Part shown: in pieces, positions 40,397 to 49,503 of the stretch | Layout: each line of letters opens with the position of its first letter | Position numbering within the stretch: position 1 is the stretch's first letter | From: Halorubrum sp. Boch-26 | GTDB taxonomy: Archaea; Halobacteriota; Halobacteria; Halobacteriales; Haloferacaceae | Direction of reading: 5' to 3' | Assembly: GCF_029889805.1 (NCBI RefSeq) | Contig: NZ_JARANT010000005.1 | Location: 1-52,712, forward strand | DNA length: 52,712 nucleotides | Notes under the pieces: model-generated | What the model was told of the DNA's origin: nothing | Databases searched by the model: none | The model's input: the letters and a program-made list of their open reading frames with translations, nothing else | Position numbers and translations under genes: made by a program

Positions 40397-41737
40397 TTAC
40401 TCCAGCCGCGCGAGCAGGTTGAGGATGTGAGCGGTCCGGAGCATCCGCGCGGAGGTCCCGCGGTCGAACACCAGCTCGTCGCGGTCGAGCACGTGCGAGA
40501 GCACGTCCGCCGAGGCGTGCTCGGGTGCGGCGGCGATCCCCCAGTCGCGCTCGGCGATCCACTCCATCACCCGCAGGTCAGACTTGCTGTCGCCCATTAC
40601 CAGCAGGAACGGGTCCCGTACGTCGAGCACGTCGAGTGCGGCCTCGACGCCGGCGACCTTGTCCAGCTCCAGCGAGCTGATCTCCGCCGCGTCGCCGCGG
40701 TAGTAGCCGACGGCAATCTGATCGAACAGCGCGGCGACCGGCTCCGGGATGTCCGCGAGCGCGGCCGGAGCGGGCGCCGCTTCTCCCCCGTCGGCGCTCG
40801 CCTCAAGCACCTCGCGGATCTCGGGGTCGGCGGCCGCGTAGTGGGCCCGGGCCCACGCGGCGCCGCGCTCGGCGGGTGCGGGGTCTTCCGCCCGGCGACC
40901 GCCCTCGCCGCCTTCGGCCGGTCCGTCGCCATCTCCGTTACCCTCACCGCCGACCGCCACGTCCGCCCGCTCGACGACGACCACCCCGAGCAGGTCGATC
41001 AGGTGGACGAGTCCGTCGTCGATCACGGCCTCTGCGTCCGCGCTCCCGGTCTCGAAGTTCGGCTTCAGGGTGACGTTGAACTCGTTGCCTTGGAGGTGAC
41101 TGCCCCGGCGGATGTCCTGCGAGGCCTCGGGCAGGACGCGGGAGCGAACGGCGTCGAAGATGCCCCGAACCGACTCGTCGAGTTCCTCGTAGAGGAGCCG
41201 CTTCGTCCTGGAGCCGTGGCCGGGCGTGAACACGCCGTTGCCCGACTCGTAGACGATCGAAAAGGAGCCGGAGTGGACCAGTTCGTTCCCGAGCCCCTGG
41301 ATCATGAACCCCTTCACGTTCTCTAACGTCTGACCGGTACAGATGACAATCGGCACCCTCGCGTCGTGGAGCTCCGTCAGCACGTGCAGCGTCTCGCGGG
41401 GGATCTCGTTGTCGGTTCCGCCGGCCGACCGGAGCGTCTCGTCGACGTCCAACACCAGCGCGTTGACGGCGCGGCCGTACCGGGCGTGGAGGTCGAGCGC
41501 GGTGAACGCCGTCTCGCGGTCGGCGTGGGCCGCGATCTCCGCGAACGTGGCGCCGCCCGGGAGCGCGTCGCGGATCTCCGATTTCAACAGGGTCAGCTCG
41601 TCGCTCGCCTCCTCCCAGTGTTCCAGCGCCACGCGCGAATCGACCGGCGGAAACAGGTCCACGAACGACTGGTGCTCGCGGAGGGTCTCGACGTCGAACT
41701 CGTCGTACAGCCGATAGAGGAGATCGTACCGCTCCAT
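40397..41737 (-). CDS. HAD-superfamily hydrolase
   Basis: A 446-residue protein of the haloacid dehalogenase superfamily, mostly phosphatases. Motif I is LVLDVDETLRS with the nucleophile Asp 97 and Asp 99. Motif II-like VPIVICTGQT follows and the C-terminal motif IV is LVMGDSKSDLRVMEW. The order recalls Cof-type phosphatases with a large cap between about 150 and 350, here enlarged by a Gly/Glu/Ala-rich insertion (about 265-290). A 90-residue helical N-terminal extension precedes the HAD domain. Substrate unknown. It ends 41 nt before the geranylgeranyl reductase family start, so the two may share a transcript. Confidence 0.85.
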   Translation of the reverse strand: MERYDLLYRLYDEFDVETLREHQSFVDLFPPVDSRVALEHWEEASDELTLLKSEIRDALPGGATFAEIAAHADRETAFTALDLHARYGRAVNALVLDVDETLRSAGGTDNEIPRETLHVLTELHDARVPIVICTGQTLENVKGFMIQGLGNELVHSGSFSIVYESGNGVFTPGHGSRTKRLLYEELDESVRGIFDAVRSRVLPEASQDIRRGSHLQGNEFNVTLKPNFETGSADAEAVIDDGLVHLIDLLGVVVVERADVAVGGEGNGDGDGPAEGGEGGRRAEDPAPAERGAAWARAHYAAADPEIREVLEASADGGEAAPAPAALADIPEPVAALFDQIAVGYYRGDAAEISSLELDKVAGVEAALDVLDVRDPFLLVMGDSKSDLRVMEWIAERDWGIAAAPEHASADVLSHVLDRDELVFDRGTSARMLRTAHILNLLARLE

Positions 41738-41791
41738 GCGCGCCCCTCAGATCCGGGGTCCGTAAAGCGTGCCGACTCGGTGATGCCCCCG

Positions 41792-44023
41792 CTAGGCCGA
41801 CCGCCGCTCCGCCAGCCACGCCAGCGCCGCGTCGAGATCGGTCTCCGGCGGCGAGCAGGTCCGGTTCTCACAGACGTAGGCGGTCGGCTCGCCGTCGACC
41901 GCGTCGCGCCCGGCCCAGATCGGCGGCGCCTCGTCCATCCCGAGCCGGTCAAGCCACGCGTCGAGTCCCGCCTCCGTCGGGGGACGCGGCGCGACGAACG
42001 CGCCGGGGAGGTACCGCTCGCCGAGGGTCTCCCGCCACGCGGTCGGCACCGCGTCGGCGGCGATCGTCGCCTCGATGCCGCCGGTCTCGACGCGCTCGGC
42101 CGCCCGCACCAGCGAGACGTGCTCGAGCGGGCTCGCACGGATCCGGTCGGCGTGGGTCGTCACGACCGCCTCAGCGATGTCGGCGAACTCGCGGTCGGTC
42201 CGGAACCCATCGAGCAGCGCCAGCGTCTCGGCCGCCACGCCGAGGCTCGACGGCGTCGATCGGTCGGTGAACTCCTGCGGGCGGGCGAAGAGGGCGCCGT
42301 CGCCGGAGGCGTTCCCGTCCGTCCCGCCCGCTCCCTTCGCCTCCGGATCCCGCGTGAAGTAGATCGTCCCGTCGTCGGCGTCGTAAAAGTCCGCGACGAT
42401 CGTCTCGGCCAGCTCCAGCGCGAACCCGAGCTGTTCCGGGTCTCCCGTGGCGGCGTAGACGTCGAGCGCGCTGCGCGCGAGGAACGCGTGGTCGTCGAGG
42501 TACCCCGGGCCGCGGACGTCGCCGTCGAGCCACCGGCGTGCGAGATCGCCGGACTCGGCATCGTACAGCCGATCGCGACAGAAGTCGAGCGCCTCGCTGG
42601 CGATCTCGGCGTACGGCTCCCCGAGGACGCCTCCCGCGTTCGCGAACGCGGAGATCGCCCGGCCGTTCCACGCCGCGAGCACCTTCTCGTCGCGAGCGGG
42701 CCGCGGGCGCGACTCCCGCGCCTCGAACAGCGCGACGCGGGCGTCGGTCAGGACTTCCCGGACCTCCTCGGTCGAGAGGTCTCGGCCCTCTGCGAGCCCC
42801 TCGATCGACGCCGCGACTGTCGGCACGGTCATGCCGCGCTCGAAGTTCCCGCCCGACTCGATCCCGTACCGCTCTTTCGCCAGCGACGCGGCCGGCTCGT
42901 CGAGGACCGCGTCGACCTCGGCGGGCGTCCAGACGTAGAAGGCGCCCTCGACGTCCGCGGCGTGGCCGCTGCCGTTGTCGCTCGCCTCTCCTCGCCGGCT
43001 CTCAGACGGTGCGGACCGCGCGTCGAGCGTGCTGAAGAAGCCCCCCGCCTCGTGGCGGAGCTCGCGGTCGAGGAACCCCAGCGTCTCGCTCGCGACGCGG
43101 GCGTACGCCGGGTCGCCGGTCACGCGGTACCCGTCGAGGTACACCAGCGGGAGCTCCGCGTTGTCGTACAGCATCTTCTCGAAGTGCGGGACAGTCCAGC
43201 TCCGGTCGACCGCGTACCGGTGGAACCCGCCGCCGATCTGGTCGTACATCCCGCCGCGGGCCATCCCGTCGAGCGTGCCGGTCGCGGCCGTGAGCGCGGC
43301 GTCGCGACCGCTCCGGTCGTACGCGCGCAGGAGCAGGTCGATCCGGCCCGGCATCGGGAACTTCGCGCCGCCGCTCCCGAACCCGCCGTACTCGTCGTCG
43401 TACCCGCGGATCGCGGCGGCGGCGGCCCCGTCGAGGAGGTCGGCGCCGGGTGGATCGGCGTCGCTCGCGTCCCTCGCGGCGTCCGTGTCGGGGACCGACT
43501 CCAGCTCGTCGCGGGCGCTCGTCGTCCACTGCTCGGCGCGCCGCTTCATCTCCTCGCGCTGTTCGGGGTCCGCCCACGAGTCGGCGATGCGCTCGCACAG
43601 GTCGCGGAACCCCGGCTGGTTCCGGCGCGGCTCGGGCGGGAAGTAGGTCCCGACGTAGAACGGTTTGCCTTCGGGCGTACACCACGCGGAGAGCGGCCAG
43701 CCGCCCCCGCCGGTGACGAGCTGCGAGACGGTCATGAACGTGCTGTCGACGTCGGGTCGCTCCTCGCGGTCGACTTTGACCGGCACGAACGACTCGTTGA
43801 GGACCTCCGCGACCCCCTCGTTCTCGAAGCTCTCCTCGGCCATCACGTGACACCAGTGGCAGGAGGAGTAGCCGATGGAGACGAACACCGGTACGTCGTG
43901 TTCGCGGGCGCGCTCGAACGCCTCGTCGCCCCACGGCTGCCAGTGGACCGGGTTGTCGGCGTGCTGCTGGAGGTACGGACTCGCCTCGTCTGCGAGGCGG
44001 TTCCGCTCCGTCGGCTGTGACAT
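41792..44023 (-). CDS. DUF255 thioredoxin-domain protein (YyaL/SPATA20-like)
   Basis: A 743-residue cytoplasmic protein. The N-terminal thioredoxin-like DUF255 domain has the redox site YSSCHWCHVMAEESF (Cys about 55 and 58). Conserved KVDREERPDVD and GGGGWPLSAW(C)TPEG segments follow. The rest (about 195-690) is an alpha/alpha barrel like that of N-acylglucosamine epimerases or cellulases. The C-terminus has ENRTCSPPETDL with another Cys. The family is universal and its reaction unknown; redox or sugar binding are guesses. ATG 44023 is the family start. It is divergent from purD. Confidence 0.92.
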   Translation of the reverse strand: MSQPTERNRLADEASPYLQQHADNPVHWQPWGDEAFERAREHDVPVFVSIGYSSCHWCHVMAEESFENEGVAEVLNESFVPVKVDREERPDVDSTFMTVSQLVTGGGGWPLSAWCTPEGKPFYVGTYFPPEPRRNQPGFRDLCERIADSWADPEQREEMKRRAEQWTTSARDELESVPDTDAARDASDADPPGADLLDGAAAAAIRGYDDEYGGFGSGGAKFPMPGRIDLLLRAYDRSGRDAALTAATGTLDGMARGGMYDQIGGGFHRYAVDRSWTVPHFEKMLYDNAELPLVYLDGYRVTGDPAYARVASETLGFLDRELRHEAGGFFSTLDARSAPSESRRGEASDNGSGHAADVEGAFYVWTPAEVDAVLDEPAASLAKERYGIESGGNFERGMTVPTVAASIEGLAEGRDLSTEEVREVLTDARVALFEARESRPRPARDEKVLAAWNGRAISAFANAGGVLGEPYAEIASEALDFCRDRLYDAESGDLARRWLDGDVRGPGYLDDHAFLARSALDVYAATGDPEQLGFALELAETIVADFYDADDGTIYFTRDPEAKGAGGTDGNASGDGALFARPQEFTDRSTPSSLGVAAETLALLDGFRTDREFADIAEAVVTTHADRIRASPLEHVSLVRAAERVETGGIEATIAADAVPTAWRETLGERYLPGAFVAPRPPTEAGLDAWLDRLGMDEAPPIWAGRDAVDGEPTAYVCENRTCSPPETDLDAALAWLAERRSA

Positions 44024-44166
44024 ACCCCCGCTTGGCCCCCGCGAGGCAAAAAGCCGTCACACGAGCGGCGGATCCGCGGCCCGCCTCGGAATTCGATCCA
44101 CGTGTGTGTCGATCTCAGTGTGAGAGGAAAGTAAAGCTTACACTACCGTGTACTTATCCGTCGAAT

Positions 44167-45450
44167 ATGACCGAGACCGTACTCCTCGTCGGCGGCGGCG
44201 GCCGCGAGCACTCGATCGCCCGAGCGGTGGCCGACGACTGCGCGCTGTACGCCTGCGCGAGCAACCGGAACCCGGGTATCCGCCGGCTGACCGACGGCTT
44301 CGACTCGATCGACGAGACGGACGCCGACGCCGTGGCCGACTACGCGACCGACGTGGGCGCGGACCTCGCGGTGATCGGCCCGGAGTCCGCGCTCGCGGCG
44401 GGCGTCGCGGACGCGCTCGACGACGCCGGGGTGTACGCGTTCGGCCCGCAGGCGGAGGAGGCGCGTCTGGAGACGGACAAGGCGTACCAGCGTGAGTTCA
44501 TGGAAGAGGCCGACGTGCCCGGCTGTCCGGACTACGCGGTGTTCGACGAGATGGACGCCGCCTGCGACTACATCGACGCGTACGACGGCGACCTCGCGGT
44601 GAAGCCGGCCGGGCTCACGGGCGGGAAGGGAGTGAAGGTGATCGGCGACCAGGTGACCGCCGAGGAGGCGAAGGCGTACCTCCGCGACTCCGACTACGAC
44701 CGCGTCGTGTTGGAGGAGCGGCTCGTCGGGGAGGAGTTCACGATCCAGGCGTTCGTCGCGAACGGCGACGTCCGGACGACGCCGGCGGTCCAGGACCACA
44801 AACGCGCCTACGAGGGCGACGAGGGGCCGAACACGGGCGGGATGGGCTCGTACTCGGACACGGAACGCTCGCTCCCGTTCATGGACGACGGCGACTACGC
44901 GGCCGCCGTCGGCGTGCTGGAGGCGGTCGTCGAGGCGCTCCCAGACTACAAAGGCGTCCTCTACGGCCAGTTCATGCTCGCGGACGAGGGCCCGAAGGTC
45001 GTGGAGTTCAACGCGCGCTTCGGCGACCCCGAGGCGATGAACACGCTGCCGGTGTTGGAGACGCCGTTCATAAACGTGCTCACCGCCGCCCGCGACGGGA
45101 ACGCGCTCCCCGAGCTGGCCTTCTCCGGCGAGGCGACCGTCTGTAAGTACGCCGTGCCGGACGGCTACCCGGTCGATCCCGACTCGGGCGCGGAGATCGC
45201 GGTGGACGAGGAGAGCGTCGGCGACGCGCTGCTCTACTACGCCAGCGTCGACGAGCGCGACGACGGTCTGTACACGACCACCTCGCGGTCGTTCGCCGTG
45301 GTCGGCCGAGGCGACTCGATCGCCGCCGCGGAGCGACAGGCAGAGGACGGGCTCTCGGCGGCCGGCGGTGGGCTCCGAATCCGGCACGACGTCGGGAAGG
45401 CCGACCTCGTCGAGCGGCGCGTCGAACACATGAACGAGCTGCGGGAGTAG
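44167..45450 (+). CDS. purD: Phosphoribosylamine-glycine ligase
   Basis: The second step of de novo purine synthesis: ATP-dependent joining of phosphoribosylamine and glycine. The 427-residue protein has the N-terminal LVGGGGREHSIARAV (7-21). The ATP-grasp core has LAVKPAGLTGGKGVKVI and VVLEERLVGEEFTIQAF, and then NTGGMGSYSD and a metal region VVEFNARFGDPEAMNTLPVLET. ATG 44167 is preceded by a short AT-rich stretch (AAAGCTTA, about -30). It is not clustered with other pur genes, as is common in haloarchaea. Confidence 0.97.
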   Translation: MTETVLLVGGGGREHSIARAVADDCALYACASNRNPGIRRLTDGFDSIDETDADAVADYATDVGADLAVIGPESALAAGVADALDDAGVYAFGPQAEEARLETDKAYQREFMEEADVPGCPDYAVFDEMDAACDYIDAYDGDLAVKPAGLTGGKGVKVIGDQVTAEEAKAYLRDSDYDRVVLEERLVGEEFTIQAFVANGDVRTTPAVQDHKRAYEGDEGPNTGGMGSYSDTERSLPFMDDGDYAAAVGVLEAVVEALPDYKGVLYGQFMLADEGPKVVEFNARFGDPEAMNTLPVLETPFINVLTAARDGNALPELAFSGEATVCKYAVPDGYPVDPDSGAEIAVDEESVGDALLYYASVDERDDGLYTTTSRSFAVVGRGDSIAAAERQAEDGLSAAGGGLRIRHDVGKADLVERRVEHMNELRE

Positions 45451-45653
45451 GGCGGCTCGCCGGTGACACGAGACGGGCGCACGGCTCGGGAGCGCCGTGG
45501 CGAACAGGCGGTCGTCGATCGCGTCCGCACGGCGGTCGACCGCGCACCCGTCTCGGCCGGCCGTGGGCCCTCGTCAGGTCGTGGGGGGCGCTGGGCGCGG
45601 GATCCGAGTTTAACCTTCGCGTCGAGATCGAAGCCGACCGGCCGTTTCATGTT

Positions 45654-45691
45654 TCATAATCGAGCGACCGTCTCATAATCGAGCGACCGCT
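45654..45691. repeat. Two tandem copies of a 19-bp unit
   Basis: TCATAATCGAGCGACCGTC (45654-45672) is followed at once by TCATAATCGAGCGACCGCT (45673-45691) and then TCAT. Non-coding. Confidence 0.85.
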
Positions 45692-45724
45692 TCATCTGAT
45701 CTTTCCCTCGCGCGCTTCAGCGGG

Positions 45725-45731
45725 CCTTTTA
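45725..45731 (+). promoter_or_regulatory. TATA-like box of the acyltransferase gene
   Basis: CCTTTTA lies 25-31 nt before GTG 45756 and supports that start over GTG 45735. Confidence 0.45.
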
Positions 45732-45755
45732 CGCGTGCCGTCCGAACGTCCACTC

Positions 45756-46367
45756 GTGACACACGAGGACGTCGACGTGGCGGCGGGGACGGCGGAGCGT
45801 GCAGGGGGGCACGCGGACGGCGACGCCGCCGGCTCTCGGACCGACCGGCTGGACCGCCACCCGACCCCCGGGTCGCGCAACTCGCTGTGGTCGTGGCCGG
45901 ACGCGAAGTCGCCGCTCGTCGTCGTCCGCAACTACGTCGTGATCGTGCTCGCACGGATCTGTCCGAGCCTCCGGCTGAAGAACTGGCTGCTGCGGCGAAT
46001 CGGCGTCACGGTCGGCGCCGGCGTCGCCTGGGGCTTGGAGTCGACGCCGGACGTGTTCTGGCCCGAGCGGATCACCGTCGGCGACGACGCCATCGTCGGA
46101 TACGACGCAACGCTGCTGTGCCACGAGTTCCTCCGCGACGAGTACCGCCTCGGCGACGTCGTCGTCGAGGAGGGCGCGATGATCGGGGCCGGCGCGGTCG
46201 TCCTGCCGGGCGTCACGGTCGGCGAGGGCGCACGGGTCGCCGCCAACTCGCTCGTCGCCGCGGACGTGCCGCCGGAGACGACGGTAGCGGGCGTGCCGGC
46301 CGAAGTGGTATCGCGGGCGGACGAGGGAGGGAAAACTGTCGACGCGACCGCCGAGGCGACCGAATAG
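45756..46367 (+). CDS. Hexapeptide-repeat (left-handed beta-helix) acyltransferase
   Basis: A 203-residue acyltransferase of the maltose/galactoside O-acetyltransferase type. The hexapeptide repeats lie at about 85-190: ITVGDDAIVGYDATLLCHEF and later VEEGAMIGAGAVVLPGVTVGEGARVAANSLV, AADVPPETTVAGVPAEVV. The His in LLCHEF is the probable catalytic base. An acidic disordered N-terminus (1-35) and a hydrophobic helix-like segment SPLVVVRNYVVIVLARI (about 52-68) precede the repeats, so it may associate with the membrane. Acceptor unknown. It is convergent with the coiled-coil protein gene that follows. Confidence 0.85.
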   Translation: MTHEDVDVAAGTAERAGGHADGDAAGSRTDRLDRHPTPGSRNSLWSWPDAKSPLVVVRNYVVIVLARICPSLRLKNWLLRRIGVTVGAGVAWGLESTPDVFWPERITVGDDAIVGYDATLLCHEFLRDEYRLGDVVVEEGAMIGAGAVVLPGVTVGEGARVAANSLVAADVPPETTVAGVPAEVVSRADEGGKTVDATAEATE

Positions 46368-46370
46368 GAG

Positions 46371-46673
46371 CTACGCCGCGTCGTCGCTCTCGGGCTCGCC
46401 GCCGTCGCTCTCCTCGGCGACGCGCTCCGCCTCGGTGATGTGCGCCTCGGTGCTGACGCTCTCCAAGTCGACGCCGACCTCGCGCGCGACCGCGTCGAGG
46501 ACGGCTCGCTGTTCCGCCATCTCGTTTTCGAGCTGTTGGACGCGCTCGGAGGTGTCGAGCACGGTCGTCTGAGTCTCCTCGACCTCGCTGCGGAGCTCGT
46601 TGATCTTCTGGTACGTGCGCTCGGCCTTGTCGGCGAGCGTCTGGATCTTCTTCGCCGTGTCCCCGAATCCCAT
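46371..46673 (-). CDS. Small coiled-coil protein (DUF5798-like)
   Basis: A 100-residue protein: MGFGDTAKKIQTLADKAERT, then a heptad-rich helix (about 15-70) with regular Leu/Val spacing, then an acidic tail. The pattern agrees with the haloarchaeal DUF5798 family, of unknown function. It should form a coiled-coil dimer or larger. Stop codons of this gene and the acyltransferase are 3 nt apart on opposite strands. It is divergent from surE. Confidence 0.75.
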   Translation of the reverse strand: MGFGDTAKKIQTLADKAERTYQKINELRSEVEETQTTVLDTSERVQQLENEMAEQRAVLDAVAREVGVDLESVSTEAHITEAERVAEESDGGEPESDDAA

Positions 46674-46783
46674 GCCCGTCGGTGAGGCCCCGGGATACGT
46701 GGGCCTTTCCGTTCGTCACGGCCGGACCGGCTCCCCCGGTGAGCCGACGGTGGGCTTTTGTCCGAACCGCCCGATGTAGCGGT

Positions 46784-47662
46784 ATGAGCGTCGAGCGGAT
46801 CCTGTTGACGAACGACGACGGCATCGACGCCGTCGGCTTCCGCGCCCTGTACGACGCCCTCGCGGTCGATTACGACGTGGTCGCGGTCGCGCCCACCGGG
46901 GACCGGTCGTCGATCGGCCGCGCCATCTCCGCCGACGTGGCGGTCGCCGACCACGAACTGGGCTACGCCGTCGACGGGACCCCCGTCGACTGCGTCGTCG
47001 CCGGCCTCGACGAGCTCGTCCCCGACGCGGACCTCGTGGTCGCCGGCTGCAACGAGGGCGCCAACCTCGGCGCGTACACTCTCGGGCGGTCCGGGACCGT
47101 CTCGGCGGTCGTCGAGGGGTCCTTCTTCGGCGTCCCCGGGGTCGCGACGTCGATGTACGTCCCGGGCGGCGACGACTGGTGGAAGCGGGAGCTCCCGCCC
47201 GCGTCGTTCGCACACGCCGTCCGCGCCACGCGGTTCCTCGTGGACGAGGCCGGCGCTGCGGGCGTGTTCGATCGGGCCGACTACCTCAACGTCAACGCGC
47301 CGATGGCGGAGCCCGTCGAGGGCGACGGCGGTCGAGAGAAAGCCCCGAGCGACGGCGGTCGAGAGAAATCCCCGAGCGACGGCGTCCCGCGTGCGGCCGC
47401 GGTCGACCCCGCGGCGATGCGCGTCACCACGCCCTCGGAGTGGTACGGAATGGAGGCGAGCTCCGACGGAAACGGCGGCGTCAACATCTCCGACCCGATC
47501 TGGGGCCGGATGACGCCAGCGGACGTACCCGACTCGATCGGCACCGACCGGCGCGCGGTCGTCGACGGCGAGGTGTCGGTCTCGCCGCTGTCGGTGCCGC
47601 ACGCCGCGGAGCCGGACGCGGGGCTCGACGAACTCGCGAACCGGTACGGGGACGCGGAGTAG
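46784..47662 (+). CDS. surE: 5'/3'-nucleotidase SurE
   Basis: A metal-dependent nucleotidase that dephosphorylates nucleoside monophosphates. The 292-residue protein has the metal residues Asp 11 and Asp 12 in LLTNDDGIDA, Ser 42 in DRSSIGRAIS and Asn 90 in AGCNEGANLGAYT. A Pro/Gly/Arg/Glu-rich segment at about 181-200 is an in-frame 27-bp tandem duplication (DGGREKAPS then DGGREKSPS), an expansion absent from the core fold. The duplicated region lies in a loop likely to be surface exposed. Start ATG 46784. Identification is firm. Confidence 0.95.
   Translation: MSVERILLTNDDGIDAVGFRALYDALAVDYDVVAVAPTGDRSSIGRAISADVAVADHELGYAVDGTPVDCVVAGLDELVPDADLVVAGCNEGANLGAYTLGRSGTVSAVVEGSFFGVPGVATSMYVPGGDDWWKRELPPASFAHAVRATRFLVDEAGAAGVFDRADYLNVNAPMAEPVEGDGGREKAPSDGGREKSPSDGVPRAAAVDPAAMRVTTPSEWYGMEASSDGNGGVNISDPIWGRMTPADVPDSIGTDRRAVVDGEVSVSPLSVPHAAEPDAGLDELANRYGDAE
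47324..47377 (+). repeat. In-frame 27-bp tandem duplication within surE
   Basis: Two near-identical 27-bp units, 47324-47350 and 47351-47377, encode DGGREKAPS and DGGREKSPS. They differ at one visible base and keep the reading frame. Confidence 0.85.
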
Positions 47663-47684
47663 AACCGAAATCCGGAAACGCCGA

Positions 47685-48374
47685 CTACGACTCGTCGGCG
47701 CTGACGGTGACCTTCGCCTCGCTGACGACGCGGTCGCCCATCTCGTAGCCGGGCTCGTACACCTCGTGGACAGTACCGTCTGGCTGGTCGCTCTCGACGC
47801 GCAGCATTACCTGGTGGCGCGCCGGATCGACCTCCTCGCCCGGTTCGGGATCGATCGATTCGACGCCCTCCTCGGCGAGCACCTCGTCGAACTTCTCCAG
47901 CGTCGACTCGACGCCGGGGCGGAGGTCGCTCCCCTCCTCCTGATCGAGCGCGCGCAAGAGGTCGTTGCGGACGGGGGCGATCCGCTCGACGAGCGACTCG
48001 GAGGCGCGCTCGCGGATCTCCTCTTGCTTGCGCTTGGCGCGCTGCTTGTAGTTGCTGAAGTCCGCCTTCACGCGGGCGAGTTTGCTCGTCAGCTCCTCCG
48101 CCTCCTCCTCGGCCGCGAGCAGCTCCTCGCGCGTCTCCGCGAGCTCCGCCTCCAGTTCCGCGACCTCCCGGGCGAGCGCCTCGTCGTGCTCGGCGACGGC
48201 GGCGGCCAGCGCCTCGCCGTCACCGCCGCCGTCGCGGGCCTCGCCGTCCGCGCCGGCCGACTCGCCGCTCGTTCCCTCGGCGGTCGCCTCCGCCGTGCCG
48301 CTCGCTCTCGCCGCGTCGCCCTCGGCGTCGTCGGGGGACTCGACCTCGACGTCGACGGCGTCGTCGTCGCTCAT
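47685..48374 (-). CDS. grpE: GrpE nucleotide-exchange factor
   Basis: The cochaperone that releases ADP from DnaK. The 229-residue protein has an acidic low-complexity N-terminus (1-55), a long coiled coil (about 55-135, with ELEAELAETREELLAAEEEAEEL) and the beta-rich head with DFSNYKQRAKRKQEEI, LVERIAPVRNDLLRAL and EVYEPGYEMGDRVVSEAKVTV. ATG 48374 is preceded by GCTTATGC at about -28. Neither neighbour is dnaK or dnaJ: surE lies convergent and DUF1028 divergent, so grpE stands apart from its usual partners. Confidence 0.95.
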   Translation of the reverse strand: MSDDDAVDVEVESPDDAEGDAARASGTAEATAEGTSGESAGADGEARDGGGDGEALAAAVAEHDEALAREVAELEAELAETREELLAAEEEAEELTSKLARVKADFSNYKQRAKRKQEEIRERASESLVERIAPVRNDLLRALDQEEGSDLRPGVESTLEKFDEVLAEEGVESIDPEPGEEVDPARHQVMLRVESDQPDGTVHEVYEPGYEMGDRVVSEAKVTVSADES

Positions 48375-48515
48375 ACCCGATCGAAGTCGGTCGGCGTGCA
48401 TAAGCGTTGCAGAACGCGGTCGCGAGCGCCGGCGCGGAGTGCGAGATCGGCCGTCGTTAGTCGCCGCCACGACCCCGACCGGATTTATGAGGTCGGCCGC
48501 CGATCCGTCGATCGC

Positions 48516-49481
48516 ATGCCACCCCGTCCCTCGACGTTCTCGATCGCCGCACGCGACCCGGAGACCGACGCCGTCGGCGTCGCCGTCCAGTCGAAGTTCG
48601 TCAGCGTCGGCGCGGTCGTCCCGTTCGTGAGCGCGAACGCCGGCGCGGTCGCGACGCAGAGCTTCGCGAACGTCGCCTACGGCCCCGACGGGCTCGACCT
48701 CCTCCGCGGGGGGCGCGACCCGGCGGCGGTCGTCGACGAACTCACGAGCGACGACGACGAGGCGCCCTCGCGACAGGTCGGCGTCGTCGGCCTCGACGGC
48801 GAGCCGGCCGCGTTCACCGGCGACGAGTGCCACGACTACGCCGGCGACCTGCAGGGCGACCACTACACCGTCCAGGGCAACATCTTGGAGAACGCCGAGA
48901 CCCTGACCGCGATGGCGGCGGCGTTCGAGGAGATCGACGAGGGACTTCCGGAGCGGCTGCTCGCCGCGCTCCACGCCGGTAACGCGGCCGGCGGCGACAA
49001 GCGCGGCGAGCAGTCGGCGGCGCTGTACGTCGCCAAGCCCGAGGGCGGCTACGACGGCCGCAACGACCGATGGATCGACGTGCGCGTCGACGACCACGAC
49101 AGCCCGATCGACGAGCTGGAGCGCGTGTTCAAGCTGTACGACGTGACGCTCTTGGAGCGCGAGGCGCCCGACGAGACCCGGGAGCTGACGGGCGACGCGG
49201 CCGCGGCGGTCGCGGAGGTGTTCTCCGACCTCGGCTTCCTCGACGAGGGCGATTCGGCCGAGGGCGACGTGGCCGAGACGGACGCGGCCGAGGGCGACGC
49301 CTTCGGCGATCCCCACCGCGAGGCGCTGGAGACGTTCCGCGGGATGAACAACTTCGAGAACCACCCCGTGCCGGTGCTGGAGGACGCCATCGCTCGGGGC
49401 TGGGAAGACGCGGAGGGCGAGGGGGAGGACCGCCTCGTCGACGCGGTGTGGCACGGGCTCTCCCGACTCGATCGGGTTTAA
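48516..49481 (+). CDS. DUF1028 protein (Ntn-hydrolase fold)
   Basis: A 321-residue protein with the DUF1028 core, a putative N-terminal-nucleophile hydrolase fold: STFSIAARDPETDAVGVAVQSKF at the start, VSVGAVVPFVSANAGAVATQSFAN and GLDLLRGGRDP. A GDKRGEQSAALYVAKPEGGYDGRNDRWIDVRVDDH motif follows. No N-terminal Cys/Ser/Thr nucleophile is exposed by simple Met removal, so autocleavage is uncertain. The C-terminus has Glu/Asp-rich repeats (EGDVAETDAAEGDA) before a final helix. Members are often near peptidases. TTTATG at about -32 is the likely promoter. The TAA lies in a TTTAAA. Confidence 0.88.
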   Translation: MPPRPSTFSIAARDPETDAVGVAVQSKFVSVGAVVPFVSANAGAVATQSFANVAYGPDGLDLLRGGRDPAAVVDELTSDDDEAPSRQVGVVGLDGEPAAFTGDECHDYAGDLQGDHYTVQGNILENAETLTAMAAAFEEIDEGLPERLLAALHAGNAAGGDKRGEQSAALYVAKPEGGYDGRNDRWIDVRVDDHDSPIDELERVFKLYDVTLLEREAPDETRELTGDAAAAVAEVFSDLGFLDEGDSAEGDVAETDAAEGDAFGDPHREALETFRGMNNFENHPVPVLEDAIARGWEDAEGEGEDRLVDAVWHGLSRLDRV

Positions 49482-49503
49482 AAGGGCCGCCGAGACGGAC
49501 GCC

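Larger units (their letters stand above)
45451..45755. other. Intergenic region between purD and the acyltransferase
   Basis: About 300 nt containing a 19-bp tandem repeat (45654-45691) and the acyltransferase TATA box. No reading frame here is convincing. Confidence 0.4.
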
